Shown one piece after another: positions 61,317-64,000 of a stretch of DNA of 64,000 nucleotides. Source of the DNA: Celeribacter halophilus (GTDB lineage Bacteria; Pseudomonadota; Alphaproteobacteria; Rhodobacterales; Rhodobacteraceae). Position 1 is the first letter of the stretch; each line of letters starts with the position of its first letter. The translations under genes and the position numbers were made by a program. Below the pieces are notes generated by a model. That model made no database searches. It was not told the origin of the DNA and saw nothing but the letters and a program-made list of their open reading frames with translations. Location of the stretch: the NCBI RefSeq assembly GCF_900114135.1, contig NZ_FORY01000008.1, forward strand, positions 1-64,000, written 5' to 3'.

Positions 61317-62543
61317 ATGACCGATATTCCCCTCAAGGACACGCCGGACAGCCGCAAAGCCCGCCGCAATGTGATTATTCTCGTGCTGGCGCAGGCCTTT
61401 CTGGGCGCTCAGATGTCGATGATCTTCACCATTGCGGGGCTGGCGGGGCAGTCTCTGGCGGCGAACCTGTGTTTTGCCACCCTGCCGATTTCCGCCATTG
61501 TGCTTGGCTCCATGCTGGCCGCCACACCGCTTTCGGCGGCGATGCAGCGGTTCGGGCGGCGTGTAGGGTTCTGGATCGGGACAAGCTCCGGCGCGATCGG
61601 AGCCGGTGTCGGGGCCTTCGCGCTGTTGCATCAGAATTTCTGGCTCTTTGTGCTCGGCGGGCTGTTCACCGGTGTCTATCAGTCCTCGCAGGGATTTTTC
61701 CGCTTTGCGGCCACGGATACGGCAGATGAGGCCTTCAAACCCAAGGCGATTTCCTATGTTCTGGCGGGCGGGCTGGCCTCCGCCATCATCGGGCCGCAAC
61801 TGGTGAAAGTCACCTCTCAGGCGATGGTTGTGCCCTTTCTAGGCACATATCTCACGGTGATCGGGATCAACCTTGTGGGTTCGTTTCTGTTCCTGTTTCT
61901 CGACATTCCGAAACCGCCTGTCTCGACCCATGCACACCGCCTCGGGCGCTCGCGCATGGAGCTTTTGAAAACCCCGCGTGTCGCCGTGGCGATCATTGTG
62001 GGGATGGTGTCCTATGCGCTGATGAACCTTGTCATGACCTCGACGCCTCTGGCGGTTGTGGGCTGCGGATTTGAACAGAACACGGCGGCGGATGTGGTCT
62101 CCGCTCACGTTCTGGCCATGTTCATCCCGTCTTTCTTCACCGGTTTCCTGATCTCGAAATTCGGGGTGGAAAAGATCATTGCGACGGGTCTGGTGATCCT
62201 CGGTCTGGCGGGTGTTGTCGGAATGATCGGTGTGGAGCTTGAGAATTTCTTTATCGCGCTGGTGCTTTTGGGCATCGGCTGGAACTTCGGCTTTATCGGT
62301 GCGACAGCCATGCTGTCCTCGGCGCATGAGCCGTCCGAGCGCGGGCGGGTTCAGGGCATGAACGATCTCATCGTCTTCGGTGGCGTGACTGTGGCGTCAC
62401 TGGCCTCCGGCGGATTGATGAACTGTTCGGGCGGCTCGGCGCAGGACGGCTGGGCGGCGGTGAACCTTGCGATGGTGCCGTTCCTGACGCTGGCCGGTGG
62501 TGCGCTTATCTGGCTGTGGATGCAGGCGCGGGAGGAGGCCTGA
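61317..62543 (+). CDS. MFS transporter
   Basis: A 408-residue major facilitator with about twelve membrane segments. Motif A-like GSMLAATPLSAAMQRFGRRVGF follows segment 2, and GTYLTVIGINLVGSFLFLFLDIP leads to a central loop. HEPSERGRVQGMNDLIVFGGVTVASLASGGLM is characteristic of a family of MFS proteins of unknown substrate found in proteobacteria. ATG 61317 lies after GAGAGCCAG. It stands alone after cobA. Confidence 0.85.
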   Translation: MTDIPLKDTPDSRKARRNVIILVLAQAFLGAQMSMIFTIAGLAGQSLAANLCFATLPISAIVLGSMLAATPLSAAMQRFGRRVGFWIGTSSGAIGAGVGAFALLHQNFWLFVLGGLFTGVYQSSQGFFRFAATDTADEAFKPKAISYVLAGGLASAIIGPQLVKVTSQAMVVPFLGTYLTVIGINLVGSFLFLFLDIPKPPVSTHAHRLGRSRMELLKTPRVAVAIIVGMVSYALMNLVMTSTPLAVVGCGFEQNTAADVVSAHVLAMFIPSFFTGFLISKFGVEKIIATGLVILGLAGVVGMIGVELENFFIALVLLGIGWNFGFIGATAMLSSAHEPSERGRVQGMNDLIVFGGVTVASLASGGLMNCSGGSAQDGWAAVNLAMVPFLTLAGGALIWLWMQAREEA

Positions 62544-62568
62544 GCCTATCATCCCGTTCCCCGTGATC

Positions 62569-63441
62569 TCAGAGCCCCGCCTCGCGTTTGAGCCGGTCCC
62601 TGTGGCGTGACAGCCAAAGCGCGGAGAGGTAGAGCGGGCCGACATCAAGCTGGCCCGCATCACACATCTCCATCAGACGGTCATAGGAGAGCAGATAGGA
62701 GGCAATGTCCTCATGCTCTTCCTCCAGCCCGCCGCCGGTCTGGGTGATCCCGTCCGGCAGGTCGCAAATGCCGATATAGGAGGTGACATATTCGGTGATC
62801 GCGCCCGAGGAGGGGTAATATTCCGCGACCTTGTGCAGCGCACCGATTTTGACACCGGCCTCTTCCTCGCCTTCACGGCGGGCGGTGGCCTCGGTCCCCT
62901 CGCCCGCATCCACGCGGCCCGCGATGGGTTCGAGCATCCACGGGTGGGCATCACCGCGCGCATAGGGGCCAAAGCGGAACTGTTCGATCACCAGCACTCT
63001 ATCGCGCTGCGGATCATAGGGCAGGACCGTGACCGCATCGGCCATGAGAAAGGCGGCGCGGGTCATCTCTTGTGACGTGTCGCCGTCGAACTGGCGGTGG
63101 CGGATGGTGCTGTCATCCACGGCGAAGAAATAGCTGTAAGGAATTTCGCGCCGCAGGCTGGTGACATCCGTGCGGGCCATATCCACGCGGTCGGAGGCAC
63201 GCGGGCGTGTGGCGCGGGCGGCATTGAGGCTCGCCCATGCGCGGGTGAAGATCATCGGGCGCAGGGGGCGAAGCTCCTCGACGCTGCGTTTGCCATGATA
63301 GAGCACGACTTCCTGTGCGGCGGCGGCGACAAATTCCGGTGTCAGAAAAGGCTCGTCGCCCGCAACTACTGCCCGCAGAAAGGCGATCTGGTCGGGGGAA
63401 TACTGCTGGCCCAGCGGGGAAAACGGATCGCTCAGGACCAT
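62569..63441 (-). CDS. trgB: Tellurite resistance protein TrgB (Nudix hydrolase)
   Basis: A 290-residue protein. The N-terminal 130 residues form the TrgB-specific domain; the Nudix domain is ADP-ribose pyrophosphatase-like (VLVIEQFRFGPYARGDAHPWMLEPIAGRVDAGE). The Nudix box GRVDAGEGTEATARREGEEE is complete except for Gly at the hydrophobic position of REUxEE. It overlaps trgA by ten bases. In Rhodobacter sphaeroides trgAB contributes to tellurite tolerance; the ADP-ribose link is unexplained. Confidence 0.88.
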   Translation of the reverse strand: MVLSDPFSPLGQQYSPDQIAFLRAVVAGDEPFLTPEFVAAAAQEVVLYHGKRSVEELRPLRPMIFTRAWASLNAARATRPRASDRVDMARTDVTSLRREIPYSYFFAVDDSTIRHRQFDGDTSQEMTRAAFLMADAVTVLPYDPQRDRVLVIEQFRFGPYARGDAHPWMLEPIAGRVDAGEGTEATARREGEEEAGVKIGALHKVAEYYPSSGAITEYVTSYIGICDLPDGITQTGGGLEEEHEDIASYLLSYDRLMEMCDAGQLDVGPLYLSALWLSRHRDRLKREAGL

Positions 63442-63872
63442 TTGCGTGCTGCCTTTTCCGTGATCCAGCCACCGAAGAAGCCGCCAATGATAAGAATGAA
63501 CAGGACATCGGGTTTGAACACATAGAGGAAATAGTCGCGCATCAGGTCGAACACCCCCAGAACCGCCTCGGTCGGGCCGCGATAGCGCCGGTCGATCGAG
63601 CGGTGGATCATGGTTTCAAAGGCGAAATAGAACACCGACCAGAAGGTCAGGATCACCGAAGAGGAAAAGCCATAGCTATAGGCCGCGGCCATCGTGTCGC
63701 CTGCCCGTCGGCCCAGAAAGACCCAGCCGGTCAGAAACCCGAAACCGGCGGCAATGAGGGACATGATTCCGAATTGCGTGCCTTCGGGCACATAGTTTTT
63801 CGTCAGTTCGGCGGCGAACCACGCCAGAAGGGCAAACCAGAAGGCGGCTACGAGTTTTGCAGCGGTGGGCAT
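63432..63872 (-). CDS. trgA: Tellurite resistance protein TrgA
   Basis: A 146-residue membrane protein. LVAAFWFALLAWFAAELTKNYVPEGTQFG, MSLIAAGFGFLTGWVFLGRRAG, SSSVILTFWSVFYFAFETM and YVFKPDVLFILIIGGFFGGW give four membrane segments, with an RYRGPTEAVLGVFDL loop. This is the TrgA family, paired with TrgB. It is first in the operon with trgB; the upstream 128 bases to the window edge contain its promoter but no gene. Confidence 0.88.
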   Translation of the reverse strand: MPTAAKLVAAFWFALLAWFAAELTKNYVPEGTQFGIMSLIAAGFGFLTGWVFLGRRAGDTMAAAYSYGFSSSVILTFWSVFYFAFETMIHRSIDRRYRGPTEAVLGVFDLMRDYFLYVFKPDVLFILIIGGFFGGWITEKAARKWS

Positions 63873-64000
63873 ATGTTACCTGCTCGGATGGGATATTGTG
63901 ATCTGTGTTACGTCGCAGTTTCCACCGTGGAACGTCGCAGCGCAAGAGGCGAGATAAAAATTCCACATCCGCCTGAACCGCTCGTCAAAACCGAGGGCGG

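Noticed and set aside
1-64000. CRISPR arrays, prophage or integrative element
   Set aside because: No regularly spaced repeats, integrase, capsid or conjugation genes were seen. The two tRNA genes have no adjacent integrase or obvious direct repeat of their 3' ends.

Overview
The window reads as chromosomal DNA of an alphaproteobacterium of the order Rhodobacterales (roseobacter/Rhodobacter type). The supporting markers are a circularly permuted two-piece tmRNA next to an alphaproteobacterial SspB, a TrgA/TrgB tellurite-resistance pair, a HemB without the zinc-binding cysteines, the zwf-pgl-pgi order of an Entner-Doudoroff user, a separate ccmI gene, DUF1289/DUF4169/DUF502 proteins, and GC-rich coding sequence with many 1-4 base ATGA/GTGA overlaps. 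I can place it no closer than order or family.

Layout. Positions 1-102 are the end of an IS3-type insertion sequence that cuts off an alcohol dehydrogenase-like gene (103-918), which also carries a 15-G frameshift. A TetR gene faces it. Next is a LysR regulator divergent from a tripartite tricarboxylate transporter operon (tctC-tctB-tctA) ending in an ArgE-like deacylase. After a tRNA-Ile(CAU) come purM-purN, a DsrE protein with an ATTC-N8-GAAT operator, RNase D, a GNAT acetyltransferase, an orphan iron-binding protein and mazG. cysS-cimA follows, preceded by a 15-codon leader with three consecutive Cys codons. Then come a squalene/phytoene-synthase-like protein, small DUF proteins, fumC, a methyltransferase, sspB and ssrA.

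From 21.9 to 31.7 kb lie an orphan polyamine-type binding protein, a GntR regulator divergent from acuI, a TauE/SafE exporter, ccmI-ruvX-DUF1289, an arginase/ornithine cyclodeaminase operon with its Lrp regulator, and a LuxR solo. From 31.7 to 44.2 kb lie rpsB-tsf, pseudouridine catabolism (psuK-psuG), a DUF502 membrane protein, bdhA plus a patatin, a probable small RNA, a family-5 binding protein followed by two 41-residue lipoproteins, an XRE-cupin regulator, a DsbA-like protein and a Bcr/CflA transporter.

From 44.2 to 64 kb lie mfd, a membrane protein, hemB, a SYLF lipoprotein, Ppx/GppA, an RluE-type pseudouridine synthase, tRNA-Gly(CCC), an SCP2 protein, zwf-pgl-pgi under a LacI-like palindrome, an HNH nuclease, a 44-residue membrane protein, an esterase, a DNA glycosylase, cobK divergent from cobA, an MFS transporter and trgB-trgA.

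Most of this is core chromosome. The signals most worth a second look are non-coding: the Cys-codon leader of cysS with mutually exclusive RNA helices and a predicted SD-sequestering helix; a promoter-hairpin-terminator cassette at 38.5 kb that looks like an unannotated small RNA; the sulfide-responsive-type operator in front of the DsrE gene; regulator operators at gntR/acuI, zwf and tetR; and a dispersed TTGAGTATTT element at four loci.
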